NCBI GenBank assembly: GCA_007118765.1
Contig: SKQZ01000247.1
Location: 1 to 7,139, forward strand
DNA: 7,139 nt
DNA from: Candidatus Hydrogenedentota bacterium
Lineage (GTDB): Bacteria > Hydrogenedentota > Hydrogenedentia > Hydrogenedentales > CAITNO01
Direction of reading: 5' to 3'
The position numbers were made by a program, and so were the translations under genes. The first letter of the stretch is position 1, and each line of letters opens with the position of its first letter. Positions 6,757 to 7,139 of the stretch are shown one piece after another. The notes below the pieces were generated by a model. The model was not told the origin of the DNA, did not search any database, and saw nothing but the letters and a program-made list of their open reading frames with translations.

Positions 6757-7139
6757 TCTACGAATACCTCATCCTGTGTTACCGTTCGTACTGTGCCCAC
6801 GGACTCCAAAGCGTCCATATCAATGCGTGCTGCATCGCCTACAATAGACACGAGTTTGGCGTTGTCCGCGATATAGTCCCGGTGGAACGCCTTGAGCAGC
6901 TCCATGTCTTCCGCTTCCACGATTTGCTGATACCATGTGCGCCGCGGATCAGGTTCCAGTTCGCGGCGATCCCAGTCAAGAACGGTGCTTGGAATCTGCC
7001 GGAACCCTATGCGATTGGAGCGGTAATCATTGAGCAGTCCACTGCGCGCCGCGGCGTAACGTTCCGCAGAAATCGGCAGGTCATCCATCAACTCGGCAAA
7101 TGCGGTCACCGCTTCAATCGTTTTGTCCGCCTGGGTTTG
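6753..7139 (-). CDS. M16 family (insulinase/pitrilysin) zinc peptidase, C-terminal end only
   Basis: The frame is open to the right edge, so only the last 128 residues are visible. The visible part starts QTQADKTIEAVTAF. The MDDLPISAERYAAARSGLL segment resembles the helices of M16 C-terminal domains. The end, KLVSIVGDAARID followed by MDALESVGTVRTV, matches the characteristic M16 tail 'ivvVGd...id...L...G.v'. The catalytic HxxEH motif would lie upstream, outside the window, so activity cannot be judged. M16 proteins degrade peptides in the periplasm or cytoplasm; signal and location are also out of view. The stop overlaps the ATG of the small membrane-protein gene by 4 nt, so this peptidase is probably the first visible member of the leftward operon. 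The family call rests on this tail only. Confidence 0.8.
   Translation of the reverse strand, partial: QTQADKTIEAVTAFAELMDDLPISAERYAAARSGLLNDYRSNRIGFRQIPSTVLDWDRRELEPDPRRTWYQQIVEAEDMELLKAFHRDYIADNAKLVSIVGDAARIDMDALESVGTVRTVTQDEVFVE

Noticed and set aside
1..7139. CRISPR array, tRNA genes, insertion sequence or attachment site
   Set aside because: No regularly spaced repeats, tRNA-like folds, transposase motifs or flanking repeats were seen by eye; nearly all bases are accounted for by genes.

Overview
The window looks like ordinary chromosomal DNA of a diderm (Gram-negative-type) bacterium with moderately high GC. Evidence for the diderm envelope is a predicted outer-membrane beta-barrel protein with a signal peptide and a C-terminal Phe. 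Phylum cannot be fixed from this sequence; the tilS-hpt pair is widespread. There are no mobile elements, CRISPR arrays, tRNA or rRNA genes that I can see. Coding density is high and genes are tightly packed.

Layout: two gene sets converge on an 89-nt intergenic region at about 2603-2691. On the + strand, after the possible tail of an upstream gene (3-113) and an AT-rich leader (114-298), lies a three-gene unit: a small single-domain cupin (299-664), an iron-type alcohol dehydrogenase (661-1782, start overlapping the cupin stop as ATGA), and a predicted outer-membrane beta-barrel protein (1814-2602). On the - strand, reading right to left, lie the C-terminal end of an M16 (insulinase/pitrilysin) peptidase (6753-7139, cut by the window edge), a 75-residue single-span membrane protein with a proline-rich tail (6529-6756), a 635-residue polytopic membrane protein with a helical-repeat and beta-rich C-terminal part (4625-6532), tilS (3197-4621) and hpt (2692-3210). 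Every junction on this strand is an overlap or a 3-nt gap, so these five genes very probably form one transcript with coupled translation. A GC-rich hairpin at 2615-2632 sits between the converging sets.

How they work together: TilS (tRNA-Ile lysidine synthase) and Hpt (hypoxanthine phosphoribosyltransferase) are housekeeping and commonly adjacent. The two uncharacterised membrane proteins between the M16 peptidase and tilS are the least explained part of the window. The larger one has the overall build (about 11 membrane spans, an 'AHNLFL' segment, then helical repeats) seen in O-antigen ligase/polymerase-like proteins, but this is only an architectural resemblance. The cupin/alcohol dehydrogenase pair suggests a small metal-dependent metabolic module of unknown substrate. 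In the dehydrogenase the third metal-ligand position is Gln instead of the usual His. I found no clear evidence for a wholly new system; the best leads are the small membrane protein/polytopic protein pair and the Gln-substituted dehydrogenase with its coupled cupin.
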